A DNA stretch of 35,214 nt from Bacteroidales bacterium (GTDB lineage Bacteria; Bacteroidota; Bacteroidia; Bacteroidales; JAIPAP01), in the NCBI GenBank assembly GCA_021740045.1, contig JAIPAP010000042.1, forward strand, positions 1 through 35,214, in the 5' to 3' direction. A model generated the notes under the pieces. That model saw nothing but the letters and a program-made list of their open reading frames with translations. It was not told the origin of the DNA and did no database searches. This document shows positions 35,139-35,214 of the stretch, piece by piece; within the stretch, counting starts at the first letter, position 1, and the number at the start of each line of letters is the position of its first letter. Both the position numbers and the translations under genes were made by a program.

Positions 35139-35214
35139 GTCCTCAACAATCACAAAATAATCACACATAAAATTAGTTTTCACCTATAAAGGTAATGATG
35201 TAAAAACCAAAAAT

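Overview
The window is chromosomal DNA from a member of the Bacteroidota, probably an environmental or marine Bacteroidales/Marinilabiliales-like lineage. The phylum call rests on several independent signs: many starts preceded by the Bacteroidota -7 box TAnnTTTG with few Shine-Dalgarno sequences, a relA/spoT-fur-purA cluster, a secreted protein ending in a type IX secretion (CHU_C) sorting domain, a head-GIN (DUF2807) protein, and the long basic form of cold-shock-domain protein. Genus and species cannot be told from the sequence. No rRNA, tRNA, CRISPR array, prophage or transposase gene was seen.

Layout. 1-2.9 kb: the N-terminal part of a PurF-like amidotransferase (leftward, cut by the window edge), a GNAT acetyltransferase and a secreted C69 dipeptidase. 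2.9-7.2 kb, leftward: bifunctional (p)ppGpp enzyme, Fur-family regulator and PurA, which couple purine synthesis, the stringent response and metal or peroxide sensing. 7.4-11.8 kb: a large T9SS-type surface protein and two tandem paralogous secreted proteins with MORN-like and TonB C-terminal-like domains. 11.85-13.45 kb: a degenerate region of repeats and gene remnants. It holds three copies of a heptamer-based module, a tandem pair of double-hairpin cassettes with compensatory changes between copies, a beheaded flavodoxin gene, an intact small antitoxin followed by a 16-codon toxin remnant, and a dead signal-peptide ORF.

13.5-17 kb: an osmoprotectant operon with a BCCT transporter, a tandem universal stress protein and an OpuAC-type glycine-betaine-binding lipoprotein, without ABC permease or ATPase. 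17.1-20.2 kb: an RNA-remodelling cluster (RRM protein, cold-shock protein, basic CSD protein, DbpA-like DEAD-box helicase) whose first gene has a leader of about 245 nt. 20.3-20.8 kb: a complete YafQ-type toxin-antitoxin pair. 21.3-24.6 kb: glyceraldehyde-3-phosphate dehydrogenase (leftward) and LepA/EF4 (rightward), separated by a degenerate octamer repeat tract.

24.7-28.1 kb: an ECF sigma factor, a membrane protein that is probably its anti-sigma factor and has an internally duplicated cytoplasmic domain, and a head-GIN/beta-barrel protein. The sigma gene and the head-GIN gene share an upstream motif TGTAAC-N16/17-CGTC that looks like the promoter this sigma factor recognises. 28.2-29 kb: a YebC family protein. 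29-34.9 kb, leftward: a complete tripartite RND efflux operon (outer-membrane factor, adaptor, pump).

The signals I rate highest as possibly undescribed are the covarying double-hairpin cassettes at 12161-12405 with their flanking heptamer modules, and the ECF promoter pair. Function of the hairpin element is unknown.
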